From positions 1-45,998 of the forward strand of contig JADLDR010000151.1 of NCBI GenBank assembly GCA_020846535.1: DNA of 45,998 bases. Reading direction: 5' to 3'. This DNA comes from Armatimonadota bacterium. Its GTDB lineage: Bacteria; Armatimonadota; JADLDR01. The first letter of the stretch is position 1. The number at the start of each line of letters is the position of its first letter. Shown here piece by piece: positions 26,045 through 33,799 of this stretch. The notes below the pieces were generated by a model. It had not been told where the DNA came from. It saw only the letters and a list, made by a program, of their open reading frames with translations, and ran no database searches. The translations under genes were made by a program, and so were the position numbers.

Positions 26045-27625
26045 ATGACGATCCATTGCCGTTTTTGGGGCTGCCTTCTGCTTCTGGCCGGGGCGCTGGG
26101 GGCGGCGGAGGGGCTGCCTTCGCACTGGCTGGGGTTTGCGGGCGGGTGCGAGGGGATCACTGCGGGGCCGGGCCGGGTGGAGGCGGAGGGGCTGAGTATC
26201 CGACTGCGGCCCGAGAGCCGCTACGAGGGGGAGGGCGTCCTGCTGCGGGAAACGCGATCCCCGGCCATGACAGGCTGGATCTCGCTCTTCGGGACGCGAC
26301 GCCTGGAGGTCGCCTGCTCCGCGCTCCTTCCGGTCGTCTCGATTGCTACGGAGTCTCCGATCCTTTCCTTGAATTTCGAGGGGGACTGGGCGCTGCGGTC
26401 GGTGGCGACGGCCCGGAAAGGGGGCGAACCGGTCGCGATCCGGAGCAGGCGCTATACCCTCTACCAGAGCGCGGCCCGGGGGCCGCTGCCGGAGCCGTGG
26501 GTGAGGCTGCGCTTCCGCAAGGCGAGTACCGGGGAGGAGCGGGAATGGCTGCTGGCGCTGGGCAGGCAGCCGGTACAGATCGCCGCCTTCTTCCAGGGCG
26601 ACCGGCCCGCCTCCCTGGAGATCCGCTCCAAACGCACAGGAAAGGTCTTCCTGATGGAGATATCGCCCGGCGCTTCGCAGGCGGCGGCCCGCCGCCTGGT
26701 CAGGATCACCCGCGCCCTTCCCTCGGCCTTCCGGGAGACGGTTGAAGCGGGAGAGGGCGGTTTCGGGATCGCTTCCACATTTACCCACGCGCTCTTTCAG
26801 GACGAGTGGAAGACGGCTCCGCTCTATGCGGCTCCCCTGCCCCCTCTGGCCTCCTATGCGAAAAGCCGCGGATGGGATGTGCGGCTCCCCGCCCGCACCG
26901 AGGCGCTGGGCCTGCTCACCGGCTCAGGGCCGCTCTACGCCCTCCTGAACGCCCGCGAGGCCCGCTACACGATTCCTCCGCCCCCTTCTGCCGAATTTGT
27001 GATGGCCGTCCCCTCCCCGGACAGCGAGGAGGCCCGCCGGGCGCTGGCCGCGGACCGGCCCCGGCTGATCCGGGTGGGGCTGGCCGCGCCCTGGACGGAA
27101 GAGACGCTTCAGGGGCTGGACGCCTTCCTGGATGCCTGCCGCCAGCAGGGGAAAGTCGCCTTCATTCGCCCGGAGTTTCCGCCCGGTTTCAGTCCGGCCC
27201 TGCGGCCCGAAGCCTGGAAAGCCCTGGCCGACCGGCTCCGATCTCGGGGCGTGGAGATGGCGGGCTACGATGCGGGCGCTTCAGAACCGCTTGCTATCGC
27301 CCGCGCCGCCGACCCGGACAGGGACGCGCTGATCGGACCGATCCCTGCGCCGGATTTCGACCGCTCGCCCCCGGCCGCCGACCGCCACGTGATCTACACC
27401 TTCTCGCTGCCGGAGGGCGATTCGCAGGATGCGGCGATCCTGCCGGCGCTCCGGTTCCGCCTGAGGACCCGCGCCCGGGTGATGCTGGATGCGACCGCGT
27501 CCGCCGCCGATGAAAAGGGGCTGAAGGGGCTGCTTGATCTGTGCGCGAGGCGGGGAGTTTTCTTTATGAGAGATAGTTTTTTGAACACCGATGAACACGG
27601 ATCAAAGCAGGATCAAGGCGGATAA
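26045..27625 (+). CDS. Secreted protein of unknown function, C-terminus running into a repeat
   Basis: A 526-residue protein. The ATG at 26045 starts a signal peptide (HCRFWGCLLLLAGALGAAEG). I do not recognise the family. The N-terminal 200 residues look beta-rich (WALRSVATARKGGEPVAIRS, RRYTLYQSAA), and the C-terminal half has TIM-barrel-like features (RPRLIRVGLAAPWTEETL, LDAFLDACRQQGKVAFIRPE, ALADRLRSRGVEMAGYDAGA), as in glycosidase-type barrels. The last 15 residues or so (FLNTDEHGSKQDQGG) come from a NACACCGATGAACACGG-type intergenic repeat, so the original C-terminus has been replaced or lost. A terminator lies directly upstream. Confidence 0.7.
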   Translation: MTIHCRFWGCLLLLAGALGAAEGLPSHWLGFAGGCEGITAGPGRVEAEGLSIRLRPESRYEGEGVLLRETRSPAMTGWISLFGTRRLEVACSALLPVVSIATESPILSLNFEGDWALRSVATARKGGEPVAIRSRRYTLYQSAARGPLPEPWVRLRFRKASTGEEREWLLALGRQPVQIAAFFQGDRPASLEIRSKRTGKVFLMEISPGASQAAARRLVRITRALPSAFRETVEAGEGGFGIASTFTHALFQDEWKTAPLYAAPLPPLASYAKSRGWDVRLPARTEALGLLTGSGPLYALLNAREARYTIPPPPSAEFVMAVPSPDSEEARRALAADRPRLIRVGLAAPWTEETLQGLDAFLDACRQQGKVAFIRPEFPPGFSPALRPEAWKALADRLRSRGVEMAGYDAGASEPLAIARAADPDRDALIGPIPAPDFDRSPPAADRHVIYTFSLPEGDSQDAAILPALRFRLRTRARVMLDATASAADEKGLKGLLDLCARRGVFFMRDSFLNTDEHGSKQDQGG

Positions 27626-27800
27626 AGATTTTTATCGTAGGACTTTCGCTGGGGTAGGGGCGAATTGTAGGGGCAGACCTGCGTGTCTGCCCTGGATCCG
27701 GCTTGTAAGGCAGGGCGAACACACCGGTTCGCCCCTACCCCAGCGAAAGTCCTATATCGGTATTTATCCGCTCCGATCTATGTTTATCGGTATTAAAAAA
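27586..27800. repeat. Composite repeat region with 27-bp perfect inverted repeat
   Basis: From 27586 there is an ACACCGATGAACACGGATC-type element. At 27638-27664 a 27-bp arm (TAGGACTTTCGCTGGGGTAG... and so on) is exactly inverted at 27728-27754. Imperfect similarity continues outward (GGATAAA on both sides). Between the arms are GTAGGGGCAGACCTGCGTGT and GGGCGAACACACCGG units, themselves common dispersed repeats. The right side ends with ATCGGTATTTATCCG and TTTATCGGTATTAAAAAA. No gene is seen in 27626-27836. Confidence 0.8.
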
Positions 27801-27836
27801 AATACCGCCTAACATCGGTCAGGCACTTCCCTTCCT

Positions 27837-29111
27837 TCACTCCTCCAGGCTCTCCCTTCTGCCTGCCGACAGCCATTCCAGAGCGGGTTCCCGGGTTCGC
27901 AGGTTCCAGCAGGCCAGGGCCAGGGCGATCACGCAGTCGTCGTGCTGGCCGGGCGGGGCGCTCATCCCCAGGTGGCCGGAGGGCGTGCGGGTGTATTCGA
28001 AGGCCCGCAGCTCCTCCAGAAGAGGGGGCAGGGGCGGATAGGCTATGCTGCGCCCTTCGATCAGGACGGCCAGGTGGTCGAGGAGTTCCTGCTTGGAGAC
28101 CGTATCGAAGCGGAAGCCCTCCACCCGGCAGGGGAAGGGAAGCTGCCTCGCTGCCCGCTGAAGCGTTTCGAGGAGGACATCGCCCAGGCCGGTGCGGTCG
28201 CAGACCAGGCGGCGCGTTCCGAAGCGGCAGGCCAGGGCGACGGTCCTTTCGATCTGGAGATGCCAGGGCAGCCCTTTGAGGCGGTCGAAGGCGACTACCT
28301 GGCCGGTCTCGGCCTCCAGGACGACCAGGGCCGTATAGTCCACCGCCTTGCCCCAGTCCGCGCCCAGCCAGTAGGTGAAGCCGGGTCTGGGCCTCTCCAG
28401 CAGTTCCCCGCCGATGCAGGCGTCCGCTTCGGGGAAGACCGACCCCTCGTCGCTGACGAACTCCGCCCCGTATTCCTGGCGAAACGAGCGGTCGGGAAGC
28501 TCGCTGCGGGCGGCCACCAGTTCCGAAGGGGCGATGTGGGGGTTGTCGGCGGTAGGCGACTGCCAGGATATCCAGTCGGGGTCTCCGGACCGGCCTTTGA
28601 GGAAGAGGCGGTGGAACCAGTTGCGGCCCCGGGGAGTGGAGAGGGCGACCAGGCGGCCCAGCGTATCCGTGAGGGTGGGCCGGAGGGACTCGATGTAGGC
28701 GATCTCGGCGACCCTTGCGGCCTCCTCCAGGATGAGGAGGTGGATGCCTTCGCCGACCAGCAGGAGGGGGTTGTCGGCGCTGCGGCAGTGGAGAAGGGAG
28801 CCGTTTTTCCATTCGATGCAGAGTTCGGAGCGGGAGATGGCGGCGGCCTGGTCTTTGAGGCGGCGCAGGACATTGCCGTAGACCTCCCGCCAGATGCGTT
28901 TGGTGAGCTGGTAGGTGGGGGCGACCACCCATATCCGCTGCCCGGGCGTTTGCGCGGCGTATAACGCCTCCGCCGCCGCTGCCTGAGACTTGCCCCATCT
29001 TCGCCCGCAGGCCAATATGCGAAACCTTGCAGGGGAATCGTGAAAAAGGGCCTGACCGGGGTGCGGGTGGTAGCCCAATCGCTCGAAAAATTGTTGTTTA
29101 TCTTCGCTCAT
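27837..29111 (-). CDS. Phage-type terminase large subunit, isolated
   Basis: A 424-residue protein with both halves of a terminase large subunit. The ATPase has Walker A ACGRRWGKSQAA, an IWVVAPTYQLTKRIWREV segment, Walker B LLILEEAARV and an LVALSTPRGRNWF coupling motif. The RNase H-like nuclease has GADWGKAVDYTALVV, LVCDRTGLGD and QHDDCVIALALACW. In phages it cuts and pumps DNA into the capsid. Its ATG at 29111 follows AAGGAAGGG. No portal, capsid, small terminase or integrase gene is seen within the window, so it is either a prophage relic or a domesticated, stand-alone gene. All key motifs look intact. Confidence 0.85.
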   Translation of the reverse strand: MSEDKQQFFERLGYHPHPGQALFHDSPARFRILACGRRWGKSQAAAAEALYAAQTPGQRIWVVAPTYQLTKRIWREVYGNVLRRLKDQAAAISRSELCIEWKNGSLLHCRSADNPLLLVGEGIHLLILEEAARVAEIAYIESLRPTLTDTLGRLVALSTPRGRNWFHRLFLKGRSGDPDWISWQSPTADNPHIAPSELVAARSELPDRSFRQEYGAEFVSDEGSVFPEADACIGGELLERPRPGFTYWLGADWGKAVDYTALVVLEAETGQVVAFDRLKGLPWHLQIERTVALACRFGTRRLVCDRTGLGDVLLETLQRAARQLPFPCRVEGFRFDTVSKQELLDHLAVLIEGRSIAYPPLPPLLEELRAFEYTRTPSGHLGMSAPPGQHDDCVIALALACWNLRTREPALEWLSAGRRESLEE

Positions 29112-29646
29112 AGAAACCCTTCCTTGTTTGAGATGAACTCTCTTCCATAATTACAAGGGCGCTCCACCTCCGGGTTGTCCGCATATCCGCAAACCCGCCT
29201 CCCTCGCCGGGAACTCCTCCCCTCAAAATCCCATAAACAAGAGAAACGCCTCAAGGAGCCTGAAGCGACGGCTTATTTTTCACTACCATAGAAACCGGCC
29301 CGACGGCAGGAAATCGGTTGGATACCGCGAACGGAAGAGACCGGGCGGCAGGGATCGCTCCGCGCTTTCGATGACCACCCGATCCCCCCGAAGCGCCGCC
29401 CGAAAAAGCGGACAGGAGACAATGGGAACCGACCCGGCAGCGCCCCTCCATCGGAGGACGTTGGCTCAAAAACGGCGCAGACGCCGCCCTCCCGCCGCAG
29501 TCGCCCCGGAACATCCGGACGCGGACCCTGCTGGCCGGGCTGATCCTCGGGACCGCGATAGCCGCATGACAGGAGAAGACGTCCGAAGCGCAAGAGCGCG
29601 AGCGTGTGGCGGAGGCGCAGGGACGCTGAAGGCTGGAAAGGAACCC
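29112..29646. other. Gene-free gap with a possible small secreted-protein remnant
   Basis: This 535-bp stretch separates the divergent terminase and six-hairpin genes. No convincing gene is seen. At 29513-29629 on the plus strand a frame reads (I)RTRTLLAGLILGTAIAA, a stop (29567-29569), then QEKTSEAQERERVAEAQGR and a stop. It looks like a signal peptide and a helix start in which an ATG became ATC and one codon became TGA. The upstream part of that frame lacks a start. I treat it as a possible broken small gene. Confidence 0.35.
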
Positions 29647-32160
29647 ATGGGACACCGCACCGGGAGGTCCGCCGCGGCGATGATCCTTCTGATAGCCTCC
29701 GCCATGCGCGGCGGCGGACAGGAGCCTGCGATGGAATGGACGTTCGAGGCGGCGCGGCAGTGCTGGCCGGCCATGACGAAAGCCGTGCAGCATGTGGGCG
29801 TGCCTGGATGCCAGTGGCAGGCCGGCGTCTACTGGGACGGGGCGCTGATCATCGGCCAGACACTCCACCGGGATGTCTACCGACATCCCCGGATCGCCGA
29901 AGAGGTGGAGATTGCCCGCCTGGGAGACAACCGGCTTCACCTCTCCGTCGGCTATGGCGACACTTTCCGCCTCCCAGACCGCGCCGGGACGAACGCGCCC
30001 GCCGTCCGCCGCTTCCTGGAGGGCGGCTGCCTGCCCATCCCCCATATCGAGACCTCCGAAGGGGGCCTTGTCTGGCATGAAACCGTCTATGCCCGCCTTG
30101 CCGGCAGGCCGATGGAGGCGGGCATGGATCCCCGCCCGGACGATATGCCGGTCATCCGGATGCGCTTTCAGGTCAAAAACAGCGGACGCGCGCGGCGGAC
30201 CGGGCATCTGTGGCTCCACTTCGGGGATACGACCGGAACGCAGGGCCTTTCCCGCCAGCTTCCCGATCTGGCCCCCGCCCTGCCCCACACCTTTTCGCCC
30301 CCTTACGGCGAGATCGGAGGCCGGGTGCGCTACCTCCTGCCCGCCCCTGTCCGGGGCGCGCTCCGCTGGCGCGACGCCCTGCCCCCGCCTCCGGGAAGCA
30401 CCGCCCCGGCCCGGCGGGTGATCGAATGGGAGGTGGCCCTGGCCCCCGGAGAGGCAGTCGATCTTCTCCTCATTCTTCCCTACGGCCTCATCGACCGGCG
30501 GCAGGCGACCCGCCTGCTGAAGCAGGACGACCGGCTCCTCTTCGATGAGGTGAAACGTTTCTGGAAAAAGCTCGTCTACGGCCCCTGCCGGATAGCCACC
30601 CCGGAGCCGTTTATCAACGACTACCTGGCCGCTGTGGCCGGGCAGATGGCGCAGCAGATCTGCTACCGCCACCGGGCGGGGCTATGGATGCTCAAGACCA
30701 GCCCGAACTGGTATGAGGACTACTACCCGGCCAATGCCGCCAGGGCCCTCCCCGCCTTCGACCTGCGCGGCCTGACCCATCTCAGCCGCCCGGTTCTCGC
30801 AAGCTTCATCGCCTTCCAGAGCGACGACGCCGGGGGCCTGCTGGTGAACCGGACCGGCGGGGAGGCAGGGGCGTTGAGCGGCGAGTCCGGCCTGGGCGGG
30901 GTGGGCTTCGCCCGGCGGAAGGGGTTTCTGGGAAATTTCGGCCCGCCTGTCTCCGCTGTCCCCCCGGGCGACCCGCGCCAGGGCTGGACGGCCAACATCT
31001 CCCTGATGTGCCACGGAGCGGAGCTTTTCGCCCTGGCCGCTCACTACCGGATCACCCGGGACAGCCGGTGGCTCCGCTCGGGCCGCCCTTCGCCCCTGGA
31101 GGCCATCCTGGACGCCTGCGACTGGATCGCTTTCCAGAGAGATCGCACCCTTCAGACCGGGACGCCCTATCGGGGCCTGCTGCCTCCCGCCTCCGCCCAC
31201 GACTGGCTCTCCGGCAGCGCCATCTTCAACGACGCCTTTTGCATCTACGGCATGGCGGAGGCGGCGCGACTGCTGCGCGAGATCCGGCACCCCCGCGCCG
31301 GGGAGGTGGCGGAATCGCTTCGGGATTACCGGGCCTGCCTGCGCGACCGCTACCGGGAGGCCCGCGACCGCGCCCGGCCCTTCCCGCTGCCCGATGGAAC
31401 CGAGATCCCCTTCGCGCCTCGCCTGGTGGACGAGCCGGACTGGGCCTCCGTAGACTGGACGTATACCGGCTACGGCCCGCTCCGGGCGGGAGGCCTGGGC
31501 GCTCTCGACCCCGATGACGGGCTGGTCAGCCAGGCGCTGGCCTTCGCGGAAACGGGCCGCCCGTCGGAAGGCGGGCGGGAATTCCTTTGGCGTCACTATG
31601 TGGAGCAGGAAACCCACTGGCCGATGTACGATCTCTTCCTGGCCCGGGACGACCTGCCGCGCTTCTTCGAGCTTTTCTTCCACACTATGGCCGCCGCCGT
31701 CCATCCCGACTTCCGGGTGGGCTGCGAGGCCCGGGACGGCGTGGTCGCCTGCGCCCCCGGCGACTCCGAACGCTGGCAGATGTCCCGCCAACTGTTCGTC
31801 CGCGAGCGCGGCGGCTATGACGGCTCGGAGCAGGAGCTGTGGCTCCTCCAGGCCATCCCCCGCTCCTGGCTGAGACCTGGCTCCCGCCTGGGCGTCCGCG
31901 ATACGGGAACCTATTTCGGGGGCAGGATATCCCTGTCGCTGAAGGCGGACGAGGCCGGAAAGAGCATATCGGCTGAGGTCAGGCTCAAAAAGCTCTCCGT
32001 CTGCCCGAAGGCCGTTTTGATCCGCCTCCGCTCCGGCGACGGGCGGCCTCTGCGATCCGCCGAAGTCAACGGATCCTCTGGCGGGACGCTGCCCGGCGAC
32101 CTGATCCGCCTGCCTGCCGTCCGGAACGGCGTATTCAAGATTATCGGGCGCTATGAATGA
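29647..32160 (+). CDS. Secreted six-hairpin glycosidase-like protein
   Basis: An 837-residue exported protein. The ATG at 29647 follows GGAAAGGAACCC and begins a signal-peptide-like N-terminus (SAAAMILLIASAMRGGG). Residues up to about 300 are beta-rich (RLHLSVGYGDTFRLPD, RFQVKNSGRARRTGHLWLHF). Residues about 310-690 show the helical-hairpin pattern of glucoamylase-like enzymes: PFINDYLAAVAGQMAQQICY, TSPNWYEDYYPANAARAL, SAHDWLSGSAIFNDAFCIYG and VEQETHWPMYDLFLARDDL. A beta-rich C-terminal domain follows. It probably acts on an external glycan, but I cannot name the family or the catalytic acid. The same frame is open 92 codons upstream without a ribosome site. Confidence 0.72.
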   Translation: MGHRTGRSAAAMILLIASAMRGGGQEPAMEWTFEAARQCWPAMTKAVQHVGVPGCQWQAGVYWDGALIIGQTLHRDVYRHPRIAEEVEIARLGDNRLHLSVGYGDTFRLPDRAGTNAPAVRRFLEGGCLPIPHIETSEGGLVWHETVYARLAGRPMEAGMDPRPDDMPVIRMRFQVKNSGRARRTGHLWLHFGDTTGTQGLSRQLPDLAPALPHTFSPPYGEIGGRVRYLLPAPVRGALRWRDALPPPPGSTAPARRVIEWEVALAPGEAVDLLLILPYGLIDRRQATRLLKQDDRLLFDEVKRFWKKLVYGPCRIATPEPFINDYLAAVAGQMAQQICYRHRAGLWMLKTSPNWYEDYYPANAARALPAFDLRGLTHLSRPVLASFIAFQSDDAGGLLVNRTGGEAGALSGESGLGGVGFARRKGFLGNFGPPVSAVPPGDPRQGWTANISLMCHGAELFALAAHYRITRDSRWLRSGRPSPLEAILDACDWIAFQRDRTLQTGTPYRGLLPPASAHDWLSGSAIFNDAFCIYGMAEAARLLREIRHPRAGEVAESLRDYRACLRDRYREARDRARPFPLPDGTEIPFAPRLVDEPDWASVDWTYTGYGPLRAGGLGALDPDDGLVSQALAFAETGRPSEGGREFLWRHYVEQETHWPMYDLFLARDDLPRFFELFFHTMAAAVHPDFRVGCEARDGVVACAPGDSERWQMSRQLFVRERGGYDGSEQELWLLQAIPRSWLRPGSRLGVRDTGTYFGGRISLSLKADEAGKSISAEVRLKKLSVCPKAVLIRLRSGDGRPLRSAEVNGSSGGTLPGDLIRLPAVRNGVFKIIGRYE

Positions 32161-32161
32161 C

Positions 32162-32191
32162 TTGACAAAAACCGGCGGCAGCCGCTACAAT
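32162..32191 (+). promoter_or_regulatory. Strong sigma-70-type promoter of the MetE-like gene
   Basis: TTGACA at 32162-32167 (6 of 6), an 18-bp spacer and TACAAT at 32186-32191 (5 of 6). It lies right after the stop codon of the preceding gene and 31 bp before the ATG at 32223. Confidence 0.8.
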
Positions 32192-32222
32192 GAGGATAGA
32201 ACGATCCGATGGAGGCGAGACG

Positions 32223-33248
32223 ATGGAGACACCGCGGCTGCTGCCGACGACCGTGATCGGAAGCTATTCCCTGCCGAAGTGGCTGGAAGAAGCGCGGGAG
32301 GCGCACCGGGCCGGGCAGCTCACCGATGCACAGATTGAGGAGGCGCACGATGCGGCGATCAAATCGGCCCTCAAGGACCAGGAAACCGCCGGGGTGGATA
32401 TTATCACCGACGGGGAGCTTCGCCGCGAGACCATGATCTACTTTTTCGCGGGCCGCATCGGGGGCTTCCGGCTCTACGGCCCCCTTCGGCCTATCGGAAC
32501 CCTCGACCCGGCCATCCGGATGCCCGATCCGGTGGTTTACGAGAAGGTGTCCCGGGGCGACCTGGGCCTGGCGGCCCATTTTCGGTTCGCGCAGGGCTTT
32601 TCGGCCCGGAAGGTAAAAGTCTGCGTCACCGGCCCGCACATGCTGGCGAAACGCTGCACCAATGAAGCCTACGCAAGCGACCGGGACCTGGTCTTCGACC
32701 TGGCAGCTGTGCTAAACGAGGAACTGAAGGAGATTGCGGCTGCGGGGTGCGACTTTATCCAGATCGATGAGCCGGTCTGGGTTGGCTACCCGGAGGAAGT
32801 GAAAAGCTGGGCGGTGGAAGCCTTCAATCGGACCGTGGAAGGCGTCGGGGCGAAGATCGCGCTCCACATCTGCTACGGCAACTACCAGAGGAAGCGCCTC
32901 TTTCCGGGCGAATACCGGGATCTCTTCCCCGCCGTGCTGGAGGCCGACGCCTCCCAGCTCGTCCTGGAGTTCGCCGTCAGCGATTTTGCCGACCTGAAGC
33001 TTTTACAGGAATACCCTACCGACAAAGAGATCGGGGTCGGGGTGATCGATGTCAAAAGCGATGAGATCGAAACCCCGGAGACGGTGGCGAGCCGCATCCG
33101 GACAGCCCTCAAGGTAATCCCCCCCGAAAAAATGTATATCAACCCCGACTGCGGCCTCAAATTCACGCCCCGGGACATCGCCTTCGCCAAATTAAAGGCC
33201 ATGGCGGCAGGGGCGCGGATCGTGCGGGAAGAGCTGGGCGGCCTGTAG
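32223..33248 (+). CDS. Cobalamin-independent methionine synthase-like protein (MetE C-terminal type)
   Basis: A 341-residue protein equal to the C-terminal barrel of MetE alone. TTVIGSYSLPKWLEEAREAH is the family start, VDIITDGELRRETMIYFFAG and FIQIDEPVW are conserved. Zinc ligands are the His and Cys of HICYGN, a Glu in the QLVLEFA strand and the Cys of NPDCGLK. Short, single-barrel relatives include archaeal methionine synthases and other methyltransferases, so the methyl donor and acceptor are uncertain. The ATG at 32223 follows GGAGGCGAG. It has its own strong promoter. Confidence 0.85.
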   Translation: METPRLLPTTVIGSYSLPKWLEEAREAHRAGQLTDAQIEEAHDAAIKSALKDQETAGVDIITDGELRRETMIYFFAGRIGGFRLYGPLRPIGTLDPAIRMPDPVVYEKVSRGDLGLAAHFRFAQGFSARKVKVCVTGPHMLAKRCTNEAYASDRDLVFDLAAVLNEELKEIAAAGCDFIQIDEPVWVGYPEEVKSWAVEAFNRTVEGVGAKIALHICYGNYQRKRLFPGEYRDLFPAVLEADASQLVLEFAVSDFADLKLLQEYPTDKEIGVGVIDVKSDEIETPETVASRIRTALKVIPPEKMYINPDCGLKFTPRDIAFAKLKAMAAGARIVREELGGL

Positions 33249-33260
33249 CCGGCCCGCCCC

Positions 33261-33791
33261 CTACCCTTTCAGCCTGACCCGGAACAAATCCGCCGCCGGG
33301 CAGCGAAAGCCGGGCAGCAGGCTCCCCCCTTCCAGCTCGTCATCGGCCTTCAGGGCCGCCACTTCGATCAGGGAACGGTAGACGGTCGCCCACCGGGTCT
33401 CCGGATCCAGCAGCCAGACCTGCTCCGACCCCGCCTCGAAGTACTCCCCGATCCTGCGGAAGATATCGGTGCGGTTCTCGGAGGGAGAGATCACCTCGGC
33501 GGCCAGATCGGGGGCGGCCTCCCCGGACCCCTCCGGCGGCTCTCCGTCCGGCAGCCTCTCGTAGCGGATAAAGGCTATGTCCGGGCACCGGATATTCCCC
33601 GAGGCCATCCGGAAGCCTGCCGTCGAACCGCAGAGAATGCCGTGCGCTTCGGCATAGGGTCCCAACCTGATAATCAGGCGGGCAATGATCGCATCGTGTC
33701 GGATGCTTGTCGGCACTGCTATCGCCTCCCCGGCGACCAGTTCGTATTTGTATCCGTCTTTGGGCAGGCGCATGAATTCTTCTTCCGCCAT
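33261..33791 (-). CDS. Uma2 family (DUF820) nuclease-fold protein
   Basis: A 176-residue protein of the Uma2 family, whose fold is that of restriction-type nucleases. Characteristic parts are GYKYELVAGEAIAVPTSIRH near the start, RCPDIAFIRYERLPDGEPP, PDLAAEVISPSENRTDIFR and EVWLLDPETRWATVY-like QVWLLDPE. The Asp of PDIAF, the Glu of AEVISPS and the following positions form the usual PD-(D/E)xK-like set. The cellular role is unknown. The ATG at 33791 lies 9 nt after the stop of the upstream gene, so the two are probably co-transcribed. Confidence 0.88.
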   Translation of the reverse strand: MAEEEFMRLPKDGYKYELVAGEAIAVPTSIRHDAIIARLIIRLGPYAEAHGILCGSTAGFRMASGNIRCPDIAFIRYERLPDGEPPEGSGEAAPDLAAEVISPSENRTDIFRRIGEYFEAGSEQVWLLDPETRWATVYRSLIEVAALKADDELEGGSLLPGFRCPAADLFRVRLKG

Positions 33792-33799
33792 TTTCACGG

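Noticed and set aside
29371..29646. N-terminal extension of the six-hairpin protein.
   Set aside because: It is Arg/Pro-rich without a signal peptide or ribosome site; the ATG at 29647 has both.
30682..31791. A 369-codon minus-strand frame inside the six-hairpin gene.
   Set aside because: It is the antisense shadow of the plus-strand gene, which has a signal peptide and aromatic-rich hairpin motifs.
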